DNA from: Vitellaria paradoxa
Lineage: Eukaryota > Streptophyta > Magnoliopsida > Ericales > Sapotaceae
Direction of reading: 5' to 3'
NCBI GenBank assembly: GCA_019916065.1
Contig: CM034240.1
Coordinates: 33,989,149-34,053,148 of the forward strand
DNA: 64,000 nucleotides
The notes under the pieces were generated by a model, which worked only from the letters and a program-made list of their open reading frames with translations, made no database searches and was not told the DNA's origin. Below, piece by piece: positions 21,301-33,100 of the stretch (position 1 is the stretch's first letter; every line of letters starts with the position of its first letter). The position numbers were made by a program, and so were the translations under genes.

Positions 21301-24300
21301 AAACTAAGCCTTAGTAAAAAGGACCTATTAGCTAGAACATGACTTATCTTCTACCTGTTAAAAGCTCATTTAGAACCTGTTTGATGGTAATTAAAAAAAT
21401 TTCCTAACTTCAGTTCTTTCTAATTTTTTTTCAACTCTTTTAGCCTTTTTCACCAATATTTACTGAACACATAAAAAAATTATCATACACAAAACTATCA
21501 ATTTTTTTCAACTTTTTAACTTTTTTTTTTTTTTTTTACTTTTACAAATTTTTACCAAACATATATCCTTTACCCAAAATGACACGAGACAATACTAGGA
21601 CAATCGTTGTATAAAGTTAAAATTTTTTGATTTATTAAATTCATTTTTAGAATTTGATTTGTCACAAAATTAAGTTGGACTTGAACATGAATTAGAATTT
21701 TTGTCATCTTTAAAAAATAAAATTTGTTTAATCTTGAAAAATAACTCTTAGAATTATGTAAGTGTAAAATAATTAAGTTATTTGAGTTCAGCTTGATTAA
21801 AAGTTAATTTTTGCTTAATTTAAAATATTTAATTGTGAAACTTGAATACATTTTGAAGTATGAAAAGGTTTTTAAGCTAACTTGAACAAAATCAAGAAAC
21901 ATGCTATCTTAAGGTTTATTTCGCCCTCCAAGGTAGCATTTTTATTGAACAACATCAAACTACTGATTAGTCAAGTGATCAGAGAAAAATGAGAAGAATA
22001 AACAAACATGAAGATTAAAATATTATTATTAATTAACTGTCATCTTAACGTAAAATTGTCTATGTATCACGCGCATGTATTTTACATATAGCATAGTATT
22101 TCTCAAATCAATTCAAAAAAATTAAGTAGAGGTAAGTATTTAAACTCATTAAATGCAACTTATCTTTTTCAACATGGAACAGCACACCTTTCCATTATTT
22201 AAAAAAAAATTCTCGTTTATCATCCTATATTTAACAAACAAGAAGATGAAATGGTCGTACAATGATCTTAATTAGTAATTTCATCTAATCCCATGTGGTT
22301 TTATGTTAACTAGTTAGGTAGAATTTGATCACGAACCATCCTAGATTTTTGGTTTATGCCTGTTGGGATCGGGATTTGTTCTATTAATCCTACCAACCTT
22401 GGTTTAGTGTTTGAGTGCCACATTTTCTATCAAGTACAAACTTCAACTCCAATTCATGTCAATTTAGCTTCTCATTGAAGATGTTGTTAGAATATCTATA
22501 TTAAGTTATAATATATTCTAACACATATGCCTACAAAAATTTCAATAGTTAAGGATGACTTCAAAGGAGCAATGACACCATCATGTGAACTAAACTTATA
22601 ATCTATTGCTTTGATTAATGCTTAATTTACATCTCTTCTGTTGGGAAGCAACGTCATATGGACATGTGTGTGTATTATCAGAAGTAAGGTAGTACCTAGC
22701 CCCATCTATTAATTATATGTATAAATATATATAGCATATAACTTTAAACCAGGCCGGTAAAAGCGGCAGGGGTAGGTCCAGCTTTTAATCTATAACTCTC
22801 TTTTGAAGAAAAGAAAACAGAAACTAAGGAAACATTAATCATGCAACTTGAACAAAATGCAAACCATTCTCCTTGTGCGTTAAAAGAATACTTCCATATA
22901 TTCTCACCCATGTGATACTGTTAATTTTGATGAGATTGCATTTCAAGTTCTTCAGGTGGGTCGTGTTGTAACTGCTAGATTGGGATCTACACATATCAAC
23001 GGCACATGCTACTCCCAACTATTTAAATTTTTTTTTTAGTTTAATATTATATATATGTATATAAAGTGCATATGTAACTTTTTAGTTGCGCATAAATGAG
23101 AGTGTTAATAAGTCGAGTTGTTCATAAGTTACTTGTAGGCGACCCATAAAATGTTGAACTAAAGTTTGACCATTTCAATAAATGAACTGAGTTTAAGTTA
23201 AAGGAAGTTCAATCCGCTAGTCTCAAAGTTTAAAAAGTAATGGAATATAAAAGTTTGAATTCAAAAAAGAATTATTTCTAACGTAGGAAAAATGATGCAA
23301 AGACAAAATATACAAAGAATTTTATGATTAATATTTTTTATCTTTAACTTCGAGTATTTGTTAAAAAATATTATTTATAAAATATTTTTATTTATTTAAA
23401 ATTAGTTTAAGAATATTTACTAGATTTCTAAATATGCTTTAGAACATTATGTTTAGCTTGATAATGAAGTTGGGAATTTTCTAGTTTTGGTAGTTGTCTT
23501 GTATCCTAAATTTCACATTATACTATTTCCTTTTTTTAGTTTGAGATTTTCTATTAAATATGTTGTAAGTTTTTTTGGCAAAAGAGAGTTTGATTAATAA
23601 GAAATTCATTTGAAAAAATTCTCTTCAATAAGTTTTTTTCTTAAATAAATCTGTATTATTTTTTGATATTCTTAAATTAAATAGAAAATTACAGTCCATT
23701 TACTCAGTTATTCATCTTCATCAGTTTCTGTCCTACATTAGTTTCTAATACTACTATATATATAAATAATGCAATTAATAAAAACAAATTTTATAAATTT
23801 AATTTATTTAAATATTTTGTTATTATTTAGAGTTTGCTTTAATTTTCAAGAGTTATTTTATTTGTACTAGGAACTTGATTTCATAAGAACTCTTTATCAA
23901 CTAATACCAAGTAATTTGAAAGTCAAACTCTAACTTTTTATAAATATTTATTGTTTTTATAGTAGATATTGTTGTTCGATAAAATAATAATTTAATAGTA
24001 TTAGATAAATTGTTTAATTTTTAGATATTCCATAGAAACTAGTTTGGGTGAATCGAGTGCAAACTTAACTTTTCAAGCTCTACTAAATTTGAGTGTGGCC
24101 AAACAAATATGTGATAAGGCGAGTCTAAGCACAACAAAATTCAACTCAACTTAACTCATTTACACTCTTACTCAGGCTAACTTCATTTTTCCCTAGACAA
24201 TTCTTGTTACTTTTAAAATACACATTTAACTTTTTAACCGCACTATATGATTAGAAAAATATTGTTTGAAACTTTTGTTAGAATGATGTAATTTAGTATA

Positions 24301-25490
24301 AGCCTATTATTTCAAAATAAAAAGTCTAAAAATAAAATTCATTTATAATACTATTACTATCATATTATTCTGGTAATTTGTTTTTATTATTTTTTAGTGG
24401 GATATTATTTCTTTTTTAAATATAATAGATATCAAAGCCTTATCTACATCGTGAATTTCTAGAAAATCTCTATAAAATTAGACAAAAAAAAAGATAAATA
24501 ATATTAACACTCTAATTTGAACTTCTTAACTCGAAAATCATTATTCATTGTGAGATAATAGTGCGAAATGCTAAATTTGAAATACTAATATCATTTTTCA
24601 ATAAGAAAGAGAGAAAGACAATATTGGACGAACCAATTAAGATATAGAAGTCAAAAATGGATTCAATGTTCAAACATATCCATGTGTGCATGAAGAAAGG
24701 TGAGCTTCCATATAGGTGGTGACATAAATGGTTACGGAAAAACGTTTGGAGGAATGCTCTTTAATTGGCAGATGGGATTTTCTGTTACTAGACCTATACA
24801 TGTAAGTCAATTTCATGTAGGACAAAGTATACCTACCGAAGCATGAGTAACAACATACAGTGCACTCCTGCCAAAAACGAAGAGGGTTTGATTTTGCAGG
24901 TTACCTTTCATCACACAGCTTCTGAGTTTTTTTGGTTCGCTTTTCAAAAGGAAATTAAAATCCAGACTCAATACAATATATTCAGTGATCAGCGGTAGCT
25001 TCTTCTTGATTGGCCCCTATATCTAATAAATGAAATCAATTAATTGGAAGCCTTTGCTTTCTAAAGTACTGATAGAAGAAAAGCAACTTGAGCCAAATTA
25101 TATCTCCTTGCCGACAAGGGCCAGGATTAAGATGGAAAAGGTCAAACCTTTGCTACTTATAGCCTCCCCCTTTAATTAACACATGACGTGGTTGAATATT
25201 ATTTATTGATATTTGTATAATACTCATCCATTTATATATTAAATGGTGATTATGAAGTGTAGAGTTTGATTCCAAAGTTATGATTAAAATTGTACTGAAG
25301 AATTATAATTAAAGGGAAGCATAAAAAATTAAGAACTTTGAAACAACCCAAACTGGTATATGTATATATAGATGGTTCCATATCAATATTTCATTCTTTG
25401 TACCTATTTTACAAGATTAAGAAGTAAACTAAAATCTCAGTAGCTTTGAGATATACCAAGCAAAGAGTTGCACCAAAAAAAAAAAAAAAA
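18301..25490. other. AT-rich intergenic region on the 3' side of the MYB gene
   Basis: I see no supportable gene here. The content is long A/T runs, short TA tracts (for example 19,312-19,322) and several hAT-like 'gtttgg...ccaaac' spacers (21,125-21,310 and 21,370-21,560) without clear target duplications. A possible inverted-repeat element lies at 23,099-24,168. The stretch 20,340-21,080 has less AT and holds an open frame (20,722-21,078), but that frame shows no recognisable domain. No tRNA, snRNA or known miRNA sequence was found by reading. Confidence 0.6.
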
Positions 25491-25494
25491 GGAG

Positions 25495-25514
25495 GGAGAG
25501 AGAGAGAGAGAGAG
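25495..25514. repeat. (GA)n microsatellite 3' of the MYB gene
   Basis: A short pure GA run preceded by an A-rich tract at 25,474-25,490, about 180 bp past the MYB stop codon. Confidence 0.9.
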
Positions 25515-25693
25515 GATTTCCAGGTCTAGTTAAGAAGGTGAGAGGAGAATATATATTCCTATCCAGTACATAGATATAGTGATATATATATAATTGTAAT
25601 TTACAATTTTTTGCTCTTCCAACGTAGGAAACTCTAGATGTTCGTTCAAACCCTAAAAAACACTAAAGACGACACGAATTAAAGAACCCCTCC

Positions 25694-26567
25694 TTAAAAC
25701 AGCTCATCATCTACCACCCCTTGCAACGACATGTCCACAAGGTCACCGGCTTGTCCCTGTGCACCCCCATCATCAAACAGCCATTTCTCTAACAATGACA
25801 GAGGGACTTGAGTCTCCAAACTCGGCTTGCTCTCATCTTGGAAGATCACGCTATTAGCTTCGGGTGTGAAATTGGCAGCCTCCTCGACAGACTGAGAGGC
25901 ATCGGAGTTGGAAGAAATGTTGTTGAAGCTGAAAATCGATTCAAAGCCCTGATCAGCAGTGGTTGCACTCATCACTGTCCCTTCACTAGGGCTTGAGCCA
26001 ATTCCAACTGGGTTATTGAAGGAGTTTTGAGTTGTAGTTTCTGAACTTGTTTGGGACGATTTTGGTGAAACTTTCATCCAGTTCTGGAGCAACCGAGCTA
26101 TATTTTCAGTACTAGATGCATATGTGGTGGGTAATTGTGTTGGTTGATAGTCATTGGTAGTAGTGGATGAGGGTTTGAAGCCCTGAGATAAATTGTTGTT
26201 TGATTTGTCAAGGGACAAGGCCTCACAGAGAGCTTGTTTGGCCATGTGAATATCAGTTTGGAGCCTTCTCTCCCACTGACCTTTGGAGATTGACTGTGAA
26301 GCTGCTGAGATCCCGTCCTGGTTATGATCATCTTGCCCTTGAAGCTTCTTCAGCTTCTTCTTCAAATGGGTATTCCAATAGTTCTTTATATCATTGTCTG
26401 TTCTCTGTGGAAGGTAGGAAGCTATAGCAGCCCATCTGCACCCAAAAAAAAAAAAAAAATCCCATTAGATATAACACATGTACACATAAGAAAAGAAAAG
26501 TACAAAGAAACAAAAACAACATTAGAATCTCCCTACTGGGATTTGAAATTAATAGATCTAACCTCCT

Positions 26568-26608
<41 letters not shown>

Positions 26609-27135
26609 GCGGGTGGTAATGGTTTTACCTGTTGCCCAGAAGAGCTTGCAGGTGGATTATCATCTTCTCTTCTTGGTCAGTGAAGTTACCACGTTTGATA
26701 CCAGGCCTGAGATAATTAGTCCATCTGAGTCTGCAGCTCTTGCTGCATCTGAGCAAACCTGAACAACCAACATAGAAGAAGAAGATGAAGGACACAACTG
26801 TAAATACAAAATAGTAAATAAATTGAGACTACAGCTAGCCTCATTCAATAGGAGGGTGCTAGAACTGCTAGAACTGCAGGTTATTAAATACACCACCTTT
26901 AATGATGTACCAACCCAAAACAACCGCAAAAATCAACAACATATAAGTAGAAAAATGAAGACAGGAGAGACTAGAAAAAGAAAATAGAATTTTTTTTTTT
27001 ACCTGTATTAGAAGGAACAGCCCTCCAATTCCCTGGTCCATGTTCTTGGATGTAAGAAACCAAGATGATGTCCTCCTCTGGAGTCCATGGTCCTTTCTTC
27101 ACACCTACTTTATCACAGCAAGGTGGTCTTCCCAT
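25694..27135 (-). CDS. R2R3-MYB transcription factor, subgroup 1 (MYB30/60/94/96 type), three exons
   Basis: Exons are 27,135-27,003, 26,758-26,629 and 26,435-25,694 (133, 130 and 742 nt; 334 residues). All introns are GT-AG, and the first two exon sizes are classic for R2R3-MYBs. The protein starts [21 protein letters not shown]2 (about 14-64) has W17, W37 and W57. R3 (about 67-115) has F70 in place of the first tryptophan, then W89 and W108; the DNA-contacting [10 protein letters not shown] is complete. The bHLH-contact motif of other subgroups is not seen, as expected for this clade. Subgroup-1 features follow: [19 protein letters not shown] (139-157), [17 protein letters not shown] (193-209) and [11 protein letters not shown] near 301-311. 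Known members act in the nucleus on stomatal, drought, wax or cell-death programmes. Which member this is cannot be settled by eye. No defects were seen; it is likely functional. Confidence 0.95.
26436..26628 (-). other. MYB intron 2 with TA/GA microsatellite
   Basis: The donor GTAAAACC follows the AACAG of exon 2 and the acceptor GGGTGCAG precedes ATGGGCT of exon 3; the intron splits codon Arg88 (phase 2). It contains a compound TA-GA microsatellite at 26,569-26,608 and an A15-type run (T on the minus strand) beside the acceptor, at 26,443-26,458. Confidence 0.9.
26569..26608. repeat. Compound (TA)n(GA)n microsatellite in MYB intron 2
   Basis: About nine TA units run directly into about eleven GA units. 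A likely length-polymorphic site. Confidence 0.9.
26759..27002 (-). other. MYB intron 1
   Basis: The donor GTAAAAAA follows AATACAG of exon 1. The acceptor TTGTTCAG precedes GTTTGCTC of exon 2, splitting the Gly45 codon (phase 1), the usual first-intron position for R2R3-MYBs. It is 244 bp. Confidence 0.92.
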
Positions 27136-27470
27136 CCTTCTAGGCTTCTTTCTATATATATATCACTCCCTATATATATATATATATCTTCAACTCCCTT
27201 TACAGTCTTTTGATCTATCTATCAATCAACAAAGAGTCTTTTCTCTCTCTTTCTCTCTCTTTCCCTCTCCTTCTGTCTCTCTTTCCAAGAAGAGACCTTA
27301 TTCCTTCTTTTGGGAAGAAATGGTTGGGACTCAGTCCAAGAAGTGGTACCCTTGTCCATATATATAGACGTGTATATGGAGAGAGAAGAGAAGAAAAGAC
27401 CAAGGTGTTGTTTAGGCTGACCAAAGGCGAGGTGGCAAAAGGGCTATCCCTTAAAGAGTCAAAGAGGACA
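27136..27470 (-). promoter_or_regulatory. MYB core promoter and 5' leader (predicted)
   Basis: Read on the minus strand, a TATA-like 'ctatatatatgg' lies at 27,356-27,368, about 220-230 bp upstream of the ATG. That predicts a transcription start near 27,325-27,335 and a leader of roughly 190-200 nt. The leader carries GA-rich tracts (CT on the plus strand, 27,238-27,285) and a TA run at 27,171-27,188. Upstream of the TATA-like box are a W-box-like TTGACT (27,457-27,462) and several AAAG Dof-type cores. Dof sites matter for guard-cell expression of some subgroup-1 MYBs, but such short sites are common by chance. No transcript evidence is available. Confidence 0.45.
27238..27285. repeat. CT-rich tract in the predicted MYB 5' leader
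   Basis: An imperfect run of TCTCTCTCTTT units. CT/GA tracts are frequent in plant leaders and here lie between the TATA-like box and the ATG. Confidence 0.8.
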
Positions 27471-28655
27471 GATATGATCATTTACTCGCTTGCTTGCTAA
27501 AAGTCAGCTCTGTGCTTTCTTTCGCTTTTGGCCTCACAAAACCACGGGTGGCATTCAATGTTACCATTGCGGTTATTTACAAAACCCTAATCCCTCATTA
27601 TCATTTCTCAATTTGCAATATTATACAACGATTAGTAATTGTCCGTGGCTAACAAAAAGCTTAAATATAAATTTATAAAATAAATCTGCAAAAGAAAAAT
27701 TATAAAAGCAACATGTAAATATAAAAATTATTAATCAAAAAAATTACATGTATATTATTATGAATTAAATACATCTTAGCCCAACTTTATAAAAATTTTT
27801 ATAAAAAAATATTTAAAAAAATGATAAGAGTGAAAGTGTATTTTTATGTCAAATAACCAAAAAAAAGGTAATTCTAGTCATCAAACAAATCTAACAGTTG
27901 AAAATATTTTAAATTTAAATACTTAAACTTCTTCAAACATAGATAATCTTTAAAAATGTTTTATTACTGACATAAAGTTGCCATATTAAGCCAATAATTT
28001 TGAATAAAAAAATTCATTAAGCTAATTTTTATTATAAAAAAATTACAGTTTATGAAATTGAATTTATTTATCAAATTTCACTTTACGATATCATGATTTT
28101 TTTAATGGTAATAATTAAATTACTAAAATTTTAATTTATTACAATATTTTATGCTAGTAAAAATCCTCTAGCAATGCCTTAATATATGCTACAACAAATT
28201 CTCTCTATATTCATGTCTCTTTATAAAATAGGTCATGCCTTGAAGTCGTGACTTATTGTATATTTTCTTGAATTTGCAATTAAGGGTGTGTAAAAATAAA
28301 ATTGAAATTAAATAATTGAACTGAATTATTTGGTACTCAATTAATTTGATTCGATTTCTTAATGTCTATTCGGATAATTCAGTTCCTTCTATTAGTCCAA
28401 CAAAAAAATTTAGGCGATTTGGATCAAATAATCAACCATATTTGCAACAAATCCTCTCCATATTTATGTTTATAAGAGTAAATTAAATTTACAACATTAA
28501 GTTTTTTTTTTTTATTTTTTAAAACAAACCTTACGTCAGAGCTTAGACATGTCATTTTAATTATAGTAATTAAAAACCTAAGATTTTAAAAAGAAATTAG
28601 ACTATAGGTTAATGTATTTTTAATTTTCAATAATATTATTGGTACTACAATAAAG
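27471..28655. other. Upstream intergenic region of the MYB gene
   Basis: No gene seen. The first 150 bp are of mixed composition and may still belong to the promoter. From about 27,660 the sequence becomes strongly AT-rich with no domain-bearing frame. Confidence 0.5.
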
Positions 28656-28659
28656 GTTT

Positions 28660-31310
28660 TATATCTTAAGTGGATGATGTTGGCAAGTAGTAAATCTAGT
28701 AAAATTGGAGTTGATCCACAGGAAAAAGAGAAGATCAATGGTGTTTAAGAAAAATAAAAATAAAAATTCAGATTTGGAAAAGAGTTTGATTTGAAAAGTA
28801 ATTGGACGAATTTGGAGTTTAAAAAAACAAGGGTAAATTTCACTAACCTCCCCTAAAGTTTCTGACACCAACAGAAACCTCCCCTGAAGTTTCTGAAATA
28901 ACACTGACCTCCCTTCCTTTACCAGATAAATTCCACTAACCTCCCCTGAGGTTTTTGAATGTGTAAATTTTTTATACAATCATATTCTTTGCATAGAAAA
29001 CTTTCAAATGAGTATCATTTTCGCTATTTTTTTGAATTCGTGGGAATAGATTTGAAAAATCGTTCTCACAGTTTGCTACTTTCTAAAAAAAGATGCCAAA
29101 ATCAACCCAAAACTACATTTTATCTCAATTTATCTCACAGTTTGCTACTTTTCAGAAAAAAAAAAGACGCCAAAATCAATCCTAAACTATATTTTATCTC
29201 AATTTATCTTATTTTTTCTTACTGCAAACGGGACTTTTACGGGAAAAAATAGATCAGTGGAGATTAGTGAAATTTATCTGGTAAAGGAAGGGAGGTCAGT
29301 GTTATTTCAGAAATTTCAGGGGAGGTTTCTGTTGGTGTCAGAGATCTCAGGGGAGGTTAGTAAAATTTACCCAAAAAACAAATAAAATAAACAATCAGGT
29401 TTCAAAATTTTACCATAGTTTTATTATGAAGTGTCAATACTTAATGTTCATAATTACCAAAAAAAAAAAATACTTAATGTTCAAATATAATTAAATCAAA
29501 TAACCATAAGAATTAAAAATTTCACCAGAAGATTTTTTTTTCATTAAAAACCAATTTTGATATTTTCAAACTAAAAATAAGATAAATTTGAAGATTTAAA
29601 ATTGTAGGGAATTTAAGATTACCAAAATATATTTCTCTATCTATACTAAATCAAAGAAAATAGTACTCTCTGTGCCAAATGATCCGTATGTATCTATGAT
29701 TAATTAAAAATTACACAGAAAATAAATATTTTTAAAATATTGAAAATAATCAACCATTCAATTAATAAAGAAAATATAGAACTAAAATTATAAAAACTTG
29801 CATTGAATGATAAAAACTTACGTAAATCCACTATGGTTGCTACCCTAGTTTAAATTAGGTTTGTTAGTTAAAAACCATAACAAAAACTTAGAAAAATAAG
29901 TGAAAAGTTAATAATCTAGAATTCAGAATCCCTTTACTAGTCTAAAGTGTCATATTTATAACAATTTTACAATTCTTAGTCCAATAGGAAATAAAAACTA
30001 AAAGGATCTTGACCGCCTCTAGAAAATGTAATTAAACTCAACCTCTATGTGTAAAGTTGTGCAGTATAATTTTATTTGGTGAATCCGAGATCGTATTCTC
30101 TAGAAAACCAAATAAAATAGATTCTACATTATAACTAAATTAATTTATCTACTACTCAGTTCAAAAGCAATAAAGATTTCCATTTTGGGTGTTATACAAA
30201 TCATTTAACTACTAGACTAATAATTAAATTAAACTTAATAAAGAAAGTGAAATAAAACTAATAAAAAAAACGATGACTAAATAGTTAATAACCTAAAAAC
30301 AATAAATGAAACTAAAAAAAAAAAACCAAATAAATAGCAATTGAATTAAAAATGGCGAATGGATTTAGAATACAATAAATTAATGAATGCGTATCTTGAT
30401 TCAACCCGCAAATTCGAGTAGATTTATTATTTCATGATTTGATGTGCTTTTAATCTCAATTTAAATTTCACGTAAAGGAAAAGTAAATTCAAAAATATTT
30501 TCTAAAAAACTCATTGAATTCCAAAACACAGTTTTATACTCTTGTTTAGAATTATAAAACTAAAAAATATTCTAATAATTATTTTTGGTTCAAACTTGAT
30601 TTATTTAATTCAAAATTATAAAATAAATTTTAATCGAGAGTTCTTATCAGTGATTACGAAGAATATGATTAAGAAAACTCGTTGTCGAAAGTCTTTGACA
30701 ATAGATAAATATAGATTTGAAAAATATAGACCTACCCATGCATGTTTTTACATTACATGCATCATTGATGATAATGATCCTCCCATCATTGATAGATTGA
30801 ATCAAGATTACAATTTTATCCTAGCATATAAATAGTGATAAAGTAATAAACAATCAAAGAAAAATAGAAAGAAACGAAATTCATTGAATAACTTTATTCA
30901 AAACTTGCAACATATCAAAATAAACATCAACATACATCAACTTGAATCCATATGAAAAAAATTAAAGAACCTCTAAACTAACCTATTTAATTGGAAAACT
31001 GAATCTGAAAAATTGTATATGAAAAGCCCCTGATTGTTGTTGTATAATAGTATATTTATAGAGGAAATTTAAACCTACCCCTAATTATTAATGCGTAGTA
31101 ACTATCTTGGCTATCGAGGTAGCTTGACAAGGTGTTCGGACAGTAGAGGAGAATTTAACTTTTGCTTCATCTTTATCTCTATTTGCCCAGCTGCTACCTT
31201 CCTACTATTTGGACAAAACGACGAAGTGTCCAGACACAGGGACTCTTTCCTCATCCTCATCGTCACTGATTTTGATAATTTCTAGGGTTTTTCTGCACAT
31301 TGGAAGTGAA
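28660..31310 (-). repeat. LTR-like relics in minus orientation
   Basis: On the minus strand, 31,150-30,010 has the same order of phrases as the end of element B's LTR region. It has 'cgaacaccttgtcaagctac' (about 31,147-31,115), a TATA-like 'ctctataaatatac' near 31,055, 'acttttcctttacgtgaa' and 'gggttgaatcaagatacgcattc' (30,490-30,380), and finally 'acgatctcggattcaccaaataaaatta' near 30,105-30,070. A second end motif, 'cctgtggatcaactccaa', occurs at about 28,720-28,700. Two end motifs suggest two LTR ends, possibly nested. No coding region or target duplication was found, and the 542-bp MITE at 28,831-29,372 interrupts it. Confidence 0.5.
28822..29381. mobile_element. MULE-type MITE with long terminal inverted repeats
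   Basis: The element runs from GGGTAAATTT at 28,831 to AAATTTACCC at 29,372 (542 bp). Its left 125 bp or so is an inverted copy of its right 125 bp; both read 'cctcccctgaag/gatttctga', 'acactgacctcccttcc' and 'accagataaatt'. It is flanked by a perfect 9-bp duplication, AAAAAACAA (28,822-28,830 and 29,373-29,381). Long inverted repeats plus a 9-bp duplication are the Mutator-like signature. No transposase is encoded, so it needs one from elsewhere. A roughly 70-bp internal tandem duplication starts at about 29,063 and 29,132. Confidence 0.9.
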
Positions 31311-31316
31311 TTCAAA

Positions 31317-31455
31317 TTAAACATTTTAAATAACTAAATCTCCCATAATTAATTAACAAATACATAAATTAAAGTTTAAATTAAGACTTGTAATTACACT
31401 TTTCAAGTGTAAGCAGATCTCTAATGATAACTTTGAAATAAACAATAAAATCATC
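31317..31455 (+). repeat. Repeat also found at 53,088-53,222
   Basis: The phrases 'cataattaattaacaaataca', 'taattacacttttcaagtgt' and 'atgataactttgaaataa' recur in the same order and orientation at 53,088-53,222. The shared block is about 130 bp and then diverges. It is non-coding and of unknown family. Confidence 0.75.
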
Positions 31456-31599
31456 AAACTGCCTTGTCCTGAAATTTTATTTCTTATTTTGGTTATTTTC
31501 TTAAATTAATATTGAATTCAGTAATAAGAAATTTTATTGATTTAAAATCTTTGAGAAATTAATTAGATGTTAATTTTATTTTATTTTTGGGTAAGTAAT

Positions 31600-32790
31600 T
31601 TGGATTAATGGGAATTTATATACGATATCTTGGGGGCATACCCCCATGTAACAAAAACATTACAAAAAAAATGAACATAGTTACAATTGAATCCCCCAAC
31701 TACTAATTAATCTAGAATTTACACTAGCCATATTATTGATAGGGAATTGAGAGAGCTTAGTTCTTACTTCATACACTATCTTTTGAGTAATGACAACTAC
31801 TGATGATGAGAGCCCTCTGAATATTTTCGCATTCCTTTCTTCCCATACATGATAGACTAAACTAGCCTATGCTAGCTTACATAGGATGTTACCAAATTGC
31901 TTCCCACTGAATTTGCCTGTGGCCCAAGAGACTTCAATCTTCCAAGGTAGTTTAGTCTTATTAATGGGCATTTTTGCAATATTACACCCTTAGTTCAGAC
32001 AAAAAGGAACATTGGAAGAACAGGTGGTCCATGGTCTCTAGTGCATGGCCACGTAGGACACATGAAGGGTCTACACTCATACCCCAACCAATCATTCTAT
32101 CTTTGGTATTCAACCTTTCTTTAATTGCAAGCCAAAGTATAAAACTATGTCAAGGAATATGATGTGTAAACCATAGCAAGTGATGCCAAGTTACCTTATG
32201 CTTTCTTTCTCGAAATGAATTCCAAGTGGCGATAGCTCCATACATCTCATTCTTAGAGGCAGTCCATATAAACTTATCCACAGATTGGGAGTTTGGCAAA
32301 TAGTTGGGTGGCTACTCAAGTATGACCTCTCTAAGCTCCCATGTGCACGGGTAGGGCCATTTCCATTGCCTATTTTCAACCACTTGTGAGACTTTTGCAT
32401 CTTTAGGCAATCCAGCATCATAGGCAATTCTAGGCCCGTATCTAGGAATTAGAGGAGCAAGAGGATGCCAGTTAGAATACCAAAGGGAAATTTAGTCACC
32501 TTTGCCTACTTTATATTTAGATATACATCTTGCTTCCTCTCTAAGCTTGAGCAACTTTTGCCAAGTCCACGAGCAGTCTGAAGGTGGCTTTATCTCCTAA
32601 AAGCATTTCCTTTTGAGGGGGTTAGAACAACACCATTCAACCCAAAGGGAAGAACTTTTGGAGCATAGAGCCCATATGTGTCTCATCATGGATACTTTGT
32701 TCCATTCTCCAAGCTTGCAAAAGATGTCAATTTTATGGTGGACACATAGGATTATGCGAGGTTTAGTTTTAATTGTGTGCATAAAATTGA
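31600..32790 (-). pseudogene. 3' fragment of a LINE with RT-associated zinc-binding domain
   Basis: Minus-strand frames read WNKVSMMRHIWALCSKSSSL (32,715-32,655), SDCSWTWQKLLKLREEARC (32,585-32,530), GLPKDAKVSQVVENRQWKWP (about 32,415-32,355) and then LWFTHHIP, FILWLAIKERLNTKDRMIGW and CVLRGHALETMDHLFFQC (32,175-32,000). This is the zf-RVT region at the C-terminus of plant L1-type LINE proteins, with the expected C...H...C pattern. An A-rich tail follows on the minus strand near 31,600-31,575. The endonuclease and RT core are absent, as in typical 5'-truncated LINE copies. Stops and frameshifts are frequent. Confidence 0.82.
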
Positions 32791-32794
32791 AATT

Positions 32795-33095
32795 ATGGTT
32801 TTGATTAAGTAGTATTTTTATGAAATATTATAGAATTTATAAATTTTAATTACATTTAAAATCTAACTATTATATGTATTTGTTCGATATATATATAGGT
32901 TTGTGCACAAATCAATAAAGGTGGGGTTGAATTCAAGTTAAACTTTTAATTTAATTACAATTCTCTGTTAATTTTTATGCATTTTATATTTAATTATATA
33001 TGTATATAACCTGATGGTTATGTAAATAATTAGAGACAAATAGAATTTCAGTGGCATTAGATTTCTTTACATCCAAATCTCTAGCATCTCGTGTA
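32795..33095. other. Short AT-rich gap between LINE and copia-like element
   Basis: No gene or clear repeat is seen. It holds a TA run near 32,888 and the left flank (tatat) of the next element. Confidence 0.5.
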
Positions 33096-33100
33096 TATAT

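Noticed and set aside
26660..26929. Minus-strand 89-residue ORF overlapping MYB exon 2 and intron 1
   Set aside because: It is in a wrong frame relative to the conserved MYB repeat and crosses the intron.
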